From Oxyruncus cristatus (taxonomy: Eukaryota > Chordata > Aves > Passeriformes > Cotingidae): a stretch of DNA of 64,000 bases. The position numbers and the translations under genes were made by a program. The stretch covers positions 710,031 to 774,030 of the forward strand of contig VXAY01002056.1 of assembly GCA_013399855.1 (NCBI GenBank), in the 5' to 3' direction. Below the pieces are notes generated by a model. That model searched no databases, had not been told where the DNA came from, and saw only the letters and a list, made by a program, of their open reading frames with translations. Shown here piece by piece: positions 36,744 through 50,600 of this stretch; position 1 is the first letter of the stretch; each line of letters opens with the position of its first letter.

Positions 36744-39700
36744 AAGAAAAGTGTCATCAAGTGCGGCAGGCTCACTAGAAAATAAGGATAGCCCCTCAAA
36801 AGAATCTCCTTAAAATTTTGTTCTGCAGAACCAATTGCTCTGTGGCTGCTGATTAAAGCTGCAGTTAAGCTCTGTCTGCCTTTACATTCCAAACGTGCTG
36901 GTTGATCCCAGTTAACTACTGTGACATCTTCAATGCACCACAGGGAAGTCTATGGCATCTCTTCTGAGCCTGGAATAAAGTCAAGAGCACTTTGACTGAA
37001 GCTGGACCTGGCTACCTCACATTTAACTTGCCCCCTATTTTGCAGCGTACTGATCTCATATGCATTTGTTGAAAAAAACCAGAGTGCCTGACAGAAGGGA
37101 AATGGAAGTTTGATTGTCATAAGTGGACAGAAGTGCTCAGCAGCTGTGACAAACCCAGCCAGCAGGGACATAAGTGGTTATGCCACCTGCCAAGAGCTGG
37201 AGTCCCTTCCAGCACTAGAGATTCATGGGGTTTGAAAGATCATTTCCATGATGAGAAAGACTAAAGGTTTAAACAAAGATACGTGATGACATTTAAATAA
37301 AAATGCATTTGCTTTCACTTCATATACATTTTTCATTAAAATGAGGCAGTTGTACTTAATATCTTCTGGTTATTTCCTGTTCTATTCCTGTACTAATGAG
37401 AAAATCCAATTAAAAATATTATTTCCCTTTGCTCTTCTGAAGCTTTCAAACTGGCTCCATGATTAGATGAACAAGTCATAACAAGTTACTTTTAGTATTT
37501 GTACAATGGAAAACACACTGTTTCCAAGGAGAAGCAGCTGAGTCCTGCACACTGAGGAGTCAGCAGGGACTCAAACCTGCACACAGCCAGTGCTGAGAAT
37601 GGCAGCAATCCCTGGGGACACTGGCTGGTTGGTGAAGGGCTCACCGGGCTGTCTTGATAGCTTGGTGTCAGAATGAATCACTGCAAGAACATCCAAGGAG
37701 ATCTGGGTGTTCAGGGGGACACCTGCAAAAGGTTTTGCTTATTGTTTTTCCATTGGTGCACATAGTTATTGGAGCATCCAGCTATGCCACTCATACCAGT
37801 GCCACATAAGCCATCACAAAGGCCATGGGGGTATTTGATCACCTGATGGGACAGGTCACAGCTTTGCCCATGAGTTAGTGCTGCTTTGAAACTACTTGGT
37901 GCTTTGTAATGATTCCATTGGGTCCCATTTTTCCACGAGAAGGACTATGGGGCCACCCAGTCTGGCCTCTTCTGAATCTGACATCCTTAAATTGCATGCC
38001 ACTACCCAGCCTATAATTTAATCAGGCCAAATACTTGCATCATATAGAATAAAAGAAAAATGTTGACACTAGAACTGTGTTCCAGAGAGTAAGTGATGCA
38101 ATGGCAGGAATGAATTAGATGTGACACATGAAGACATTTTCCATTTGCTGAAGGTAAAATCCACCTGCTAGAGAGGACATGAAAAGCCTGAGGTCTCCCT
38201 CAGCTCAGCGGGGTGGAGGGAATCAGCTCAGAGCTGGTGATTAAGTTTACCTGTGGACACATAAGCAGTTTGGCACACAAGGTCTGCCAGAGATACTAAA
38301 AAAGCATTGGCACCAACCTTCTGCATCCTTTTCCGGATATTCACATTGAGCCCAATCATTTGCTCTGCTTGGAACTTAACAAAGAAATCTCAGCAGGCTA
38401 ATTTACTTGAAAATGTTTAAACCCATGCCAAGCTAATCAGCCCTCTGGATGACCCTTTGAATCTCCTCCCCTGAATAAAGCTGCCCTGAACTTAAAGAGA
38501 GATTTACCCCCAAAAGACTTTAGATACCGCAAGGGTTCACACAATACAACACTCACACCAGATCTGATGGATCTGGCACTGCACAGCCAGAGTTTAACCT
38601 CATCACCAGTGGAGTCAGCAAGCACTTTTCAACTACTTTCCCTCAGACCATGCCCAGCACTGTCAGTGCTGATGGTGCAGAAGCAGACTGCATCTACCTT
38701 GTGGAGTTTAGAATAAGCAGGGCTGCTGGGCTGGGCTATATTTGGAAATCCTCTCTTATCTGCAGCACAGAACATGAGCAGTATTCCTACACTGTGAAGG
38801 ACAGCCCAAGCAAGCAGAAAATTACTGCTCATCCTTATCTGCACATTGTCACAAAACAGGCTCTATTTCACTGGATTTTAACAGGGAATACGCAGGCACT
38901 GTGCTGAAAACACCACATCACCTACTCTTAGTTAACATCAATTACTGCAAAGGCAAATGACAACATTACCCTCAGCAAGTTTCACAAGCAGCGGGAATGA
39001 GAAATCAAGCTCTGAAACAAGTGCTGGCATTCAGTGGGGTGCCCTGCACGGCACAGCTCCCCTCTCTCCCACCGGGGCTTTGGGTAGGTCAGTTCTGGTG
39101 GCTGCTCTGCCAGGGGCACAGGGTACAGCAGGTTCGCCTCCAGTAACAGAGAAGTCACAGGATGACAAACAAGTTACTTATGGTTAACTGAAGAGGGAAG
39201 GGAGGCAGGAGGAGATTTGGGCTGAATGTGTGGGCCCCATTATAAATGCACGACTTTTGCAAAACTGAGGAATACCTAAAGCACATAAATAAATATTGTT
39301 GGGGTGATGTGTCCTTATGTATTTCTCTAAACTGGGCATTAATGACTACCCCTCAGGCTACCAATGCTCAGAACGTCCCCTGCAATGTCAACTTTACACT
39401 TTAAAAGAGGTCTTGTTAATTATCTGCTTTAGAAGGGCTGGCTATCACACCTGCACTCACCCTTTGACACGCACAACTGACATTTCAATTTCTGCACTAC
39501 CTTCAAATCATTAATAAATCACAGTTTGCTGCATTTTGCCAAACAGTTTCAGTGTAAACATCGAAAAGTACTCAAACAGGCACTACTGCACATATCCTTC
39601 ACACGCTACAGAGGTGGAAACTGAGCCACAGATACGTTCAATGCTTTTTTCCCATTCACCCAACAGAACACTAAAAGTAGATGTCCTCTGATATTCGTTG

Positions 39701-42700
39701 TAGTATTTCCTACAGATCCTGATGCACCAGTCTGTCAATGAAGATTCATCGAATGCACTAGTCACTCATTTGTTTTTCAGTGGACCTCACTGGGGCTGCA
39801 GTGAGCATCCAGGGGCAGTGCTGCCATGGCAACTGTGCTTTAACCACAGTGTTACTCAGACTAGGCAGCCTTTAATTAATGGCTTGATTCTCACTCCCTC
39901 CTTTCTCCCACAGTTGTAATATTTACTGCACTCCCTAGGCAAGCCTGTGAAAGACTCCAAACAGACAGCAAACATCTGAGACTACAGACAGTCCAAAAAG
40001 CATACGGGGGGAAGCCCTGAGCTGCAAGGAGCCCTGATGAAAGAGGGTTGGGTGCAATTGCTGGCTGCCCCAAGGAAGGGCACTTCCAAGGTGATGGATA
40101 CCAGGTAGATCTGCCTAGAGCCGGTGCACATCACCAGAAGACCAAGATCACTGCCAGCACCCGTCAGCCTCTAACACTGAGAAAGTCCCTTCAGCGTCAG
40201 AGCAAGGGAGGAAAACATATACTTGTCATCAGAAGCCTTTCAGGACTGGCTGCTCAGTGATGACTATCTCTAACAGCTGAAAGATGGATAATCTGTTCTT
40301 AATTACAAGGTCATTGCATATACCACAACTGTACGCATGTGGTCACTGATGCTCATCCCATCTTCAGACACATGACCAAAAGATGTCTCTAGTCATATTA
40401 GAGAGCCCAGATTTCCTCACTAACTCATTGCACTACCTTTCCAGGTAATGCCTGATGCTCCTGACCATTTTTACTGCATTGAGAATCTCCATTTTCTCTG
40501 TAACTAAAGGCACTCAAGATGATCTCTGCTTTACACATGTAAAATAGGTTTAAAAATAAATGGTACAGCTAATACATTCCAGGTGTGCAATAGGAAGCAG
40601 AAGAATGAGACCAGCATTGCCCCCTAATTGCCTGATGACCACAGTAAGAAAGGATGGGCAGTGTGGGGGATACAAACACAGATCTTTTCTTTCAAGACTT
40701 TACAATTTGGTTTCAAGGTTCAAAGTCTGATGTGCTTTGCCCTTAACGTTGATAACACAAACGTCTCCAGATACAGCCAAGCCTTTAGTGAAAGCTCTGA
40801 CTTGTGAAGAGCTCCCTATTTTAATCTCAGCACCAAGTGATGTAAATCAGCATCTGGACTTCCCCCTCTACCCCACTCCTCAGATGCCATAGACTCTGTC
40901 TCACAGAAGACACCCAAGGTTTAGGGCTCCCGATGAACTTGCCTTACAAGGGCAAAATGATTGAACTACCCAGAAGAAATTCCTGAGGCAGGTTTAAAGT
41001 GCTGAGGACTTATTTTGGCTCAGGAAGAAGCAGGACACATGCTTTTTCCAGAACATCACTTTCTTTTGAATAAGTACTAGAGAAAAACCTGTTTAAGTAC
41101 AGGGGAGAAACATGACTAATAAAATGTTCTCTGCAATTAGAGGACATTTTCTTGTCCTACACTTCATACCTGAGACACAGGGGGGTTGATGCTAACAAGG
41201 GAGAACCAACCTATTTACAGGGATTGACCCAGGGAAGATCAAACTTGCTTTTCAAAATGACCAGTGCAGTTGTAACAAAGAACAGAGCTTTCATTGCTTT
41301 GATTTCATCCCATTTACATATGCAGTTCAGACTGACTTAAAAGCTTTGTTACGTGTCACACAACAGACAAATCAGAGTTCATGCTCTTGTTAGGAGATGA
41401 AACAGTAAAATAGATAAAACCCGATGCTGTTCATGGTGACAGACTGGCCCAAGCCTTCTGAAATTCAACATAAACAGAAACTGCCATCCAGGAGCAACTA
41501 TGCTGCTGTGTAATGGCACAGCTGAAATAACAGCAGCCTCATAACCAAACCAGATGTAATCACACAGAACAAACCCACATGCAAGGAAGACTCGGGTCTC
41601 TGTAAGGAAATGCTGCTACTCTGCCAAGATGTGGGTTCATGAGGACTAGAGAGCCTGAGAGAATACAGACAACATGAAAGATCAACACTGATATACTAAT
41701 GTAATAGCTGATACCCTGAAATGAAACTTTACGGACTGTCAGTGAAGCTAAGGTAGATTTTGTGCAAAGATATTGATAATAGACATGATGAGCAGAAATC
41801 CTTGCAGGAAAAACCTCTGCTAAGAGAATTCCTGATTAGAGAGTGCAGTTGGAAAAGGGGGTGAATCACCAATTACCAGTATGGCATGATGTCGTCCAGT
41901 GCAAGTATGTTTTGGTGTAATCACTTCTGAGAGAGTGATTGAATAAATTCAATCTTAGTCTAAACCCCACAGGCTTCACCTTTGAAATGTCAGCTCTGAG
42001 TACACATTCTACTTGATTTACTTGTTTGCTACATTTAACATTCAACAACAGAAGCCTGCCTGTTTACAGAACAGGTCAGGAGTTGGTGACGGAACTACAG
42101 GATGTTACAAAATGGACCTAGGGATATAATCCAAGTGAGGATGAGTAATGGTACCTGCTTCCTCAGATGTGCATCAAAACCAACCATCATTAAGAGGTTT
42201 GGACTGTTAATCTTAAGATTTGCAATGCTGTTAAAGTTATTCAAGGACAGAAAGAGTTATGATTCATAAAAAGGCTTTTAAGAAGATGAGTCTAAGCCCT
42301 GCACTGGAACAGCTCAGGTAGTGCTCTCACTGTAGCTTAGATAATCACTGGGGTCAACTAAAATCTACAAAACTAGCTCTAAAGATGCATGTGCATTTGT
42401 AACAGCTTCTTTTAATTTACAGAGCCTGGCAGCCTCAGCTGAGTGGGAGGCCCCAGTGTGCCATGCAGAGCCCACATATCTAGCAAAAGCATAGATACTA
42501 TAGCACAAAGATTAGAAACTAAACCAGCAGGTTTATTATTTCTATTTCAGAGCTCAAAATCACTAACACATGTCTGGCTCCACTGCACCCAATATATAGA
42601 AGCCCAGATGCATTTACCTTTGTGTGTTCTGGTCTCTCCTGTGACCTCCAGCCCAGAACCCTCTGAAAGCCCCTGCAGTCAGATTGGAGCAGTGCCCAGG

Positions 42701-43466
42701 CGTGACAGAGTGCCCAGGGATCTCACTCAGCCTCTGCAGCAGAGCAAGGACTCCTCACCTCCTGGGCACACATTGCCTTCCACACAAACTCTTCTTTGTT
42801 TGCAAGTGTTTTCACCACAGAAATCCCCCACAGGTGACCTGTACCTTCACAGCCACTGAACTACAACAGTCAAGCAGCTGCAGTCCCACTGGGGAGAAGG
42901 ATCTGCCTAAAAGACCGTGGGTTTCTTGTTTCCACTTTCAGATTGAACATAAATACCAAACCAAAATATCAAGTCCTTTTAACCAAGAAGAGAGGAAAAG
43001 AAGCTTGCAAGTTTATAAACAAAAGCTGAAACCTGCTGTTTTTTCCAGACACTGAGGCACTGGAGAACATCGTGTGTATTTGAGGTGTGGATTATACAAA
43101 GAATTAAAAAAAATCAGTAACTAGAAATTAACATTTTTGGGGAAAAGTAGTTATTTTTTGGACAGAAACATTTAAACTATTTCCAAGAGGCCCACAACTA
43201 AAAGTGCTTTCTGACTCCTACTTTGAAGCACGTCTAATAGCTGCAAACAACCATGGATTTAAAAGGTCACTGCATAATCCAATCTCAGTGATTACCATTT
43301 TCCTTTGTAGTTATGACTACATTAAAATAATGATCCCAATTCACAGGATGATTAAACACCTATTAATTTATTTCTGTAAAACAGGCTGAAGAATCTTTGC
43401 ATAACCAAGCTAGCTGACGTGTAGTTCACACCACCTTTTCATTCAAGGATGTTATTCTTGCCAGTT

Positions 43467-43508
43467 AAACAAAAAAAAAACACAAAACCAAACCAACCAA
43501 AAAAACCC
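43467..43508. repeat. A/C-rich simple tract
   Basis: An A10 run leads into AAACCAAACCAACCAAAAAA-like sequence. It may be a decayed retroelement tail or a microsatellite. It resembles the reverse complement of the tract at 1605-1690 in composition only. Confidence 0.6.
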
Positions 43509-44386
43509 TAGTTCTTGTTCAAACCCAGATTTTTCCTATTCCAAACTGTGAAATAAGATTCCATTTTTAGAATCTAATTCACAGCCAGCATCTCAGAACT
43601 ACCGCTGCTAATTTGAAGGCACTCATTATTGCCCTAGGAGGCATTTAATTGTTTACTATGAGAGTTTCCATGCTGTTCGAGCCATTTGTACAAATATTCA
43701 CAGAGATGAGTAAGTGCACTTGACAGGTGAAAAGCCTACAACTTTGAAAAAATTATGCCCTCAGAGCCACTCAATATCTACAGTTATATCTTTCTGTAAG
43801 AAACAGGGTTTTAGCAGCCTTTTCTTTTCTTAGATTTCATGTATTTCTCAGCACTTGCCTTGGACTGCTACATGAACAGACATCTCCATCAACCAAAAGA
43901 GCAATTAATATGTAATATTCTACTCTAAAGCAGTTCTTTCTTTCTTGCATATTTTGTGCTCACTTTACATTTCATACTAATCAGTCACATGAGTGAGCAG
44001 AAATGTACTGTTAGTATGAAATGCTATTTTAATGAAGGAAAATTAACCTCTTACCCTGACAGACAATTAAAACAGTAAGTAATGAAGGCAGATGGCAACT
44101 AGGTCACATCACTTAAGAGATTAATATATTCAGTACTTCTTGTTCCTCAATTCATGCATTAAATACTGGTGGTCAGCTTGCAGAGCTTAATCTATACAGC
44201 TAAATACAAGGACTCTAGCCAGCTCTTTTTGCAGATTCACATTATCTCACATTATGCTGCAGAAGAGAACAGAGGCAACAAAAGGGTCTGAAAACCCATC
44301 CCACAATGCCATCCTAATCCCTCAGCACCCATGCACGACGAGGCCCAAAGCATGAAAATAACCACTTTTTTTTTTCTTTTCCTTAC

Positions 44387-44641
44387 CAAGTCATTGGAGA
44401 GGCACAGACACAGCTTTGCAGAGCCCCTGGCTCCAGATGGCTGCTCTGACTCTACCCCTGCCATGTGCTTGAAGTCCTTGAGCTTCTGTTCCCAGCTGTG
44501 GAGCTGCAGAGGTGAGTGAGCTCCACGTTTTCTACAAACAAGGTCAAGACACAATTCCTGATCCCTTTGCTCTGCTGATGACATTCCTTTATCCCTCGTG
44601 TCCTTCACCTTTTCTTTCCTTTTTTTATGTGGCATGGTTTT
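44387..44641 (-). other. Possible unrecognised exon (open 83 codons with acceptor, ATG and donor)
   Basis: On the minus strand GCTTCTAG precedes AAAACC and an ATG at 44635 in a good context. The frame stays open for 83 codons to ACTTG|GTAAGG, a near-consensus donor that leaves phase 0. The peptide begins MPHKKRKEKVKDTRDKGM and is hydrophilic with a basic start. I do not recognise it and cannot find partner exons. It could be a lineage-specific transcript, a lncRNA exon, or chance. Confidence 0.15.
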
Positions 44642-47600
44642 CTAGAAGCAAGATACTGAGCAATACATAATAAACAAAGCCATCACTTAGTGGTGACATG
44701 TTAGTGATCACATTGCATTTTTTGATGGAGAAATGCAAGGTGGCAGCTGTGACCAGTGTAACAAACCAGTATACTTCAGGGGGTTTATATAATTTTAAAA
44801 GAAAGTCAACCTTGATACTAAATGCTAATTAATTCCATGATTGCTTCCTAAATGAAAAACCTGTCAGGGATGCTCACCAGGAAGCATCAGAAGACTGATC
44901 CTGAGAAAGTGAAGATACCTTTTCAGGCTCTTCACATGCATGGAGTTAGGAAGGGATTCAGAGCAACTTGAAAGAATTGCTTAACAGCAAAGAAGACGTG
45001 AGGCAAGTTCCAGCAAATTTGTATGAGTAACAACAGCACCTGTATTTGCATAAAATGTTTGGGCTCTTTCAGGTAATTTCTCCCATTGGCTCACTTGCCA
45101 TCTTCAAAAATATTTGTTGAGCTGCTACAAATGACAGGACTCTCACAGGACAAGATAGGCCTCACACTCTGCTCTGTTCAGGTGAATTAGCTGATGGCTG
45201 CAGTTCTGCAATTTTTCCACTCAGGTTGACAGCCAGCAGCGGAGTTCATCTCAGGAAAATGAAAATCCCTGGTGCCAAAGAATAAAGTGACAGATTGGAA
45301 TGGTCTATTTTAGAAAAGAGCTGCCATGTCTAGTTAGTATCATACACAGATTCGCTGCATGGTAACAAATGGATGCTGGACTGAGCTTGGAAACTAAAGC
45401 CAAAAGTATACTGAGTATTTCAGCCAGGAAAAGGAAGAAAAAATGCTTTTCTGCACTGAATTGAAGGGAGCAAGCATTCCTATTTAGCTGATGTTCTCCA
45501 TTTTCTCCCTGAATTTCCGTTCCAGTTATCTTTTCAAGGACACAAGAACAAATTTGAAAATCAAGGGAAGCAAAGATCATTTGATGTAAGCAGCAAGCAA
45601 ACCAGTGGGTCCCTATTCAAGTCAGGTTTCACCTGAATGGATTAAATGTATCAAAATGTACTCATGTTTATTGTAAATAAATGTGAAATCTAATGTAACT
45701 AGTACAGTCTAGCTGAAGGAGAGACCCTGCCTCCTCTAGTTGCAGCTCTGGTCAGCTGGCTATTTTCATTTGCAAGTCCAGTGAAGAGTAACTGTTTCCA
45801 GGAACTAGCATTGTCCAGTCGTCCACAGACATAGAGCCCAGGCACTGATGTTCAGCACCTCACCTATCCCTGGTTTAATATTAGAGACAACCACTGCTTC
45901 AAGCAGTGGTTACTAACTTCCACTCTAGAGTCAGCTGCCTGTAACACCGGCTTGCGAGTCTGGCATTCTCGTTTGCAAATTCAGAGCATGAACTAATACG
46001 TACCTTGTTTACTACCCTAATATTCTGGGCATTTCCTTGCTATATTCTTGCCTGTGGTAATAATGTCCCTTTACTCTGTTTTGATGGGATTTCAGATAGT
46101 GCTGGGTAAAAGTAGATGAGCTGCTATTATGATCATTTGAAAAAAATCACATCTTATGGCTTGTACCAGCATCTTGATTAAGGAGCTCTCAGCAGCTAGA
46201 AATAGAGAGGTAAATCATTTCTGAGAGAGCTTTTCACTACAGGCAGTCTTCATCAGAGACAAATCATCAAGGAGATTATTTTACTGACAATATTTGTCAT
46301 AGATATTTCACACAGAGGCTCTCAGAGGCCTTCATACACCCATATATCCATGCACACACAGGCACAGCTATTGCCAAGACTAATCACCCAAAGAACAGTG
46401 AGCAAGAATTAGCTGGTCATGGCAGCAAGTACTTCATGGGATTGAGGACTGAGCAGTAGGGGGGGAAACAGCTGAAAAATCACTCAGACTGGAACCTAAA
46501 GAGATTCTGAAGGAATGGGAAAGTAGGGGAGACTTGGGCACTTAAATAACTAGTCCTGAAGGACTCCCTAGAAAGGACTCTGCATCTGAAAGTACATGAC
46601 TTTATGTACTCACTTTGAGTCTGCAAACCATACTGATGCTTGGACAACCAAGTCTATCCCTAATTAGGTGTGTTAATGAAGGAAGAAATTATGGTATTTG
46701 CATACTGTGCAGGTTGATAGAAGCTTACAGTACAGAAGAAAAGCACTATGTTCTGTCTTTTTGGAACGATGAGAACATAAGAATATTCCCAATAGGACAC
46801 ACTTGGTACTTGCCAGAAGAGTTAATTACATACAGGTAGGATTATATATCCCTTTGGACAATTGGTCTACAGTGAAGCATGGAAACACGAAGTACTCTTC
46901 AAATACCCTGGGAATGCTAAGAATAAAGTCCTCTCAAAAGACACAGCTCCCTTCACATAAAAACCCTTCCTCATTTTTGTTTTTGCTTTTTACCTTGCAG
47001 GTAAAACAAGTCACACACTTTTCAGTGGCCCAGAAAAACAACCATCTGAGTTATACCAGTACACTAAGCCATGACTTACTGACTGAGGAGCCAGAGTCCT
47101 TATGCTTCTAGCAACGCTGCTATAAAGGCTGTAACCCCTGGCACAGAGACACAGAGTGAAACTCAAAGCAGTACTGCCCCAAGCTGCTTTCCCACAAGCC
47201 AACTGTATCCCATTATTAACCTCTCATCTTATATTCTAACTTAATACACTTGTTGCGGTGTTCTGGAGCTCATTCAGAGGATACCTTCAAACAGCACATG
47301 ACATTCCCTCCCAAGTGTCACATTGCCAGAGATTAACTCACGCCTGCTCAGAGTTTAACACAGGACGTTATAAAATACTTTGGGGAGACCCAGAGAGATA
47401 CTGCGCAAACAAGCTCAGAGATCTTTACCCTGTCACAGAGAAACACTCTTTTGCAAACAGTTTCTACGTTAAAACCTTGAACTAATGTAGAGAAACGGCA
47501 CAACAGATGGAGTTATTGGAAGAAATATTCATATAAATTAAATTTAGAGGGCTTGTGGTCAGATTAACATCTCAAATCATTGCATTTCCTTCAGAATTAC

Positions 47601-50600
47601 AGTTCTCCATTTTCTTGTAAAAGCTGAGGACACTGTTGGTGCCAGGGAGTTCAAGCTGCTGTGCCATAGCATTGCTTGGAAACTTGGGATCAGTGACTGC
47701 ACAGAACCGGCTGAGCAGGTGGCTTCAGCTGGATGCCGACTCTGGAGCCTCACTGTGCTCGGGGTATCCGGGCACCGGGAACATTTACCTCCCAAAGGGA
47801 TATGCAGGGCACCGGCCAGGTAGGACTAACAGCTTGGAGACCTCCAGCTGGGATCAATCAGCTGGTCGCCACTCGAGGGCAGCATTTCAGTAAAGAAGAG
47901 GGAACGAAAATGAAGGACACCAAACTGCCGGATTGTTCTAGCTCACTACGAGGATTTTGTTTGCAGGCTGATCTCAAAGCTGTGTATTTAAACAGGGTGG
48001 TAGAGTATGGAAATGTAAGCAGTGAAGGAATATGAGGTCAATACCAGATAAATCTGAGCAGAGACTGTACGGGCACTTTAGTTGGCATATGTCTTAGCTA
48101 CCAAAAAGAAAAGCAGATGCACCCACATTCTAGTCTGTCACCCTCCTCCAGGGGAAACAATTTACCTGAGAAAGGGAAAAACTCAGTTTTCACTCAGATC
48201 AGCCAACTGTCTTCTATCAGATCACAGAAAGTTCTTGTACAATTGTCACTTTAAAAGCTGAGGAACAGCACCTAGAAACTGTCAGGATACAAAACAATGA
48301 GCCACTTGGTCCATCATCACCTTCTCACTTCCAATTAGAGCACTGTAATACTTCTAAGGCCAACCACCCGAAGTGAGACGCCTGTAATAAAAGGCATGAA
48401 TGCTGTAGGTTTAGTGCCCTATTTACACCAGCTAAAAATAGTCACAGGCAAAAAACATACTCCAGTTTTGGACACTGAATGAGAACATGAGCTACAGGGC
48501 CAACTAAAATGTTGGCCCCAGTTAAAATTCCTGTCACCCACAGGAAGAAAATAAACATTAGTAAACTTTGGTTTGAAGGCAAAGAGAAGTCTTGGAATAG
48601 AAACTTGCTACACAGCTTCACATGCACCCTTGACATTGTTTTGTCTTCTTATTCCAGAGTAGCTAGCTTTCCTTCCTACCAAGGACAGGCTGCTCTCAGA
48701 GGAGTGTGACGAGAGCCACCACCTTCAGGCCTGGGGATGCTGTAGTTTGAGGCAGCCTCTGCAATCAGTGAAGGCAGGTAATTTCAGAAGTGACTCACAG
48801 CAGAAACCTCCTTTGAGTTGCTCTTTCCCAGACAAGAGTTAAACTTTGTTTTTCCTTGAAGGAAAATATTCACAAACAGGGCCCTCTCCCCCTTATTTTG
48901 AAGCACTGCTCTTTTTCCTCAGACACATGAACACCCTGTGAGCACAGACTGCAAAAGCAAGCACCCATATGCTTCTCCTAACTTGTCTTTCAAGTGGGCA
49001 GGGGACTGTTGGGATGTCTGCAGGCAGCTGAAGATTTGCAGCTTGAGTTTCAAAGTTATGCTCTTAATCACCCCGGTGACTCCACAGATTGAAGCAAACT
49101 GGAGTCTAGATGACAGCCCAGATTCTGTCTTAGATTGCTTCAACTCCAGAGATGAAGCCAGGTCCAAACTGAAGAAGGAGAAAAGGCAACACAATGATGG
49201 AAATGCAGGATGAGGATTGATGGACAGTTAAGAGAAATAGGATCAATATGCAGGTGAAAAGGGAGAATAGTATAGTTTAGTAGGTAGACATGGAGATGAA
49301 AAGTTTGATATTCTGATCTGGATTTTTGCACATCAGCTGACTTCATTCATGTGCTTGGGGAATTTCTGGACAGCTTCTTTGGATTCCCCATTGAAACAGT
49401 TTGAGGTACACTTTGATAAAGGACAGACCTCTTTGAAATCACTAGTTGATTGCAATTGTACTGAATCCTAAGATTGAAGGAAGGGTTAAAACGGCTGTTT
49501 GATTATTTTTTTTTTTAAGTCTTCCTGAGCTAAAAGAAAATCTAAAGGCATGCATAAAATAAAGAAGTCCTTCTCGACCTGTTAGACCAGGTTATACAAA
49601 ACTCTTAGTAAAAATAAGCCTGAAAAGGAACTGTAATAACATAAGTAAAGCAGTCTTTTTTTCTGTGGTTCTTTACTTAATTAAGAAAGTTCCCTTTGGC
49701 TCTAGACAGAGATGTGACTGGAACTATTTTGGCAAAATGAGGTGCACAATGATACTTTAAAGAAAAAACACTCACCGATGAATAAATATTGATTTTTTTT
49801 TTAATCTGTATGAATAAACCATTCTAGGGGTGAATCACCTGTTTAAAGATTTTCCAATAAAATATTCTCCAACCAGTAAAAAAGCCACTCACAGACATAA
49901 TGGGGTGAAGACAAGTCACTTCCTCATTGCCATCCCTCTGGCTGTTCTGCACAGTTCTCCCAAATAACAGAGATGTTTTTCTTATGCTCATTATTGCGTT
50001 TACACATCAGTGAAGGTGCCATTAACATCCTTATTACATCCAGGTTTACTGTATTCATTGCTTTTTTAATTAAAAGAGGCTAAAGCAGAGGTTAATTGCA
50101 GTGAATTTGACTTCAGCAGGAAAAGGAAGACACGCTTGCTGACTTGGCACCAGAAGGCTCAGCAGTGATGGCAGAGTGCAATAGTGGTGAGGATCCTGCA
50201 TATCCAGCTTTAGCTGGGGTGTAGGTGCATGGGAAGCAGCTCAGGACATATGAATAGAAATGGACAGCTCAGGCAATGGGAATGGAAACACACAGGAGCT
50301 AAATCAAAAATGTGTTTAAACTCAGAAGTATTGTGCAATGGCTAATACTCCAATTTGATATTAATTTCAGCCTGGAAATTGAAATTGAGTATTGTATCAT
50401 GAGGTTCAATGATAAAGGAGTCACTCAGAAAGTTGTCTCTTCTCACTCATATTCACCTCCGAGTTTTCAGCACTATTTTTGCACTCCTTCCCTTCCAAAA
50501 TGAGCGTGATGTGCTGCCATCACCTTGCAGCTGCGTTTACACGGACAACATCAGTTAAGTAACAGAGGGCATCTCCACCTGCAAATCTATAAGCCATCTT

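Noticed and set aside
42443..43055. Two overlapping + frames of 138 and 123 codons
   Set aside because: They overlap in different phases with no recognisable domain, and the peptides read as translated non-coding DNA.
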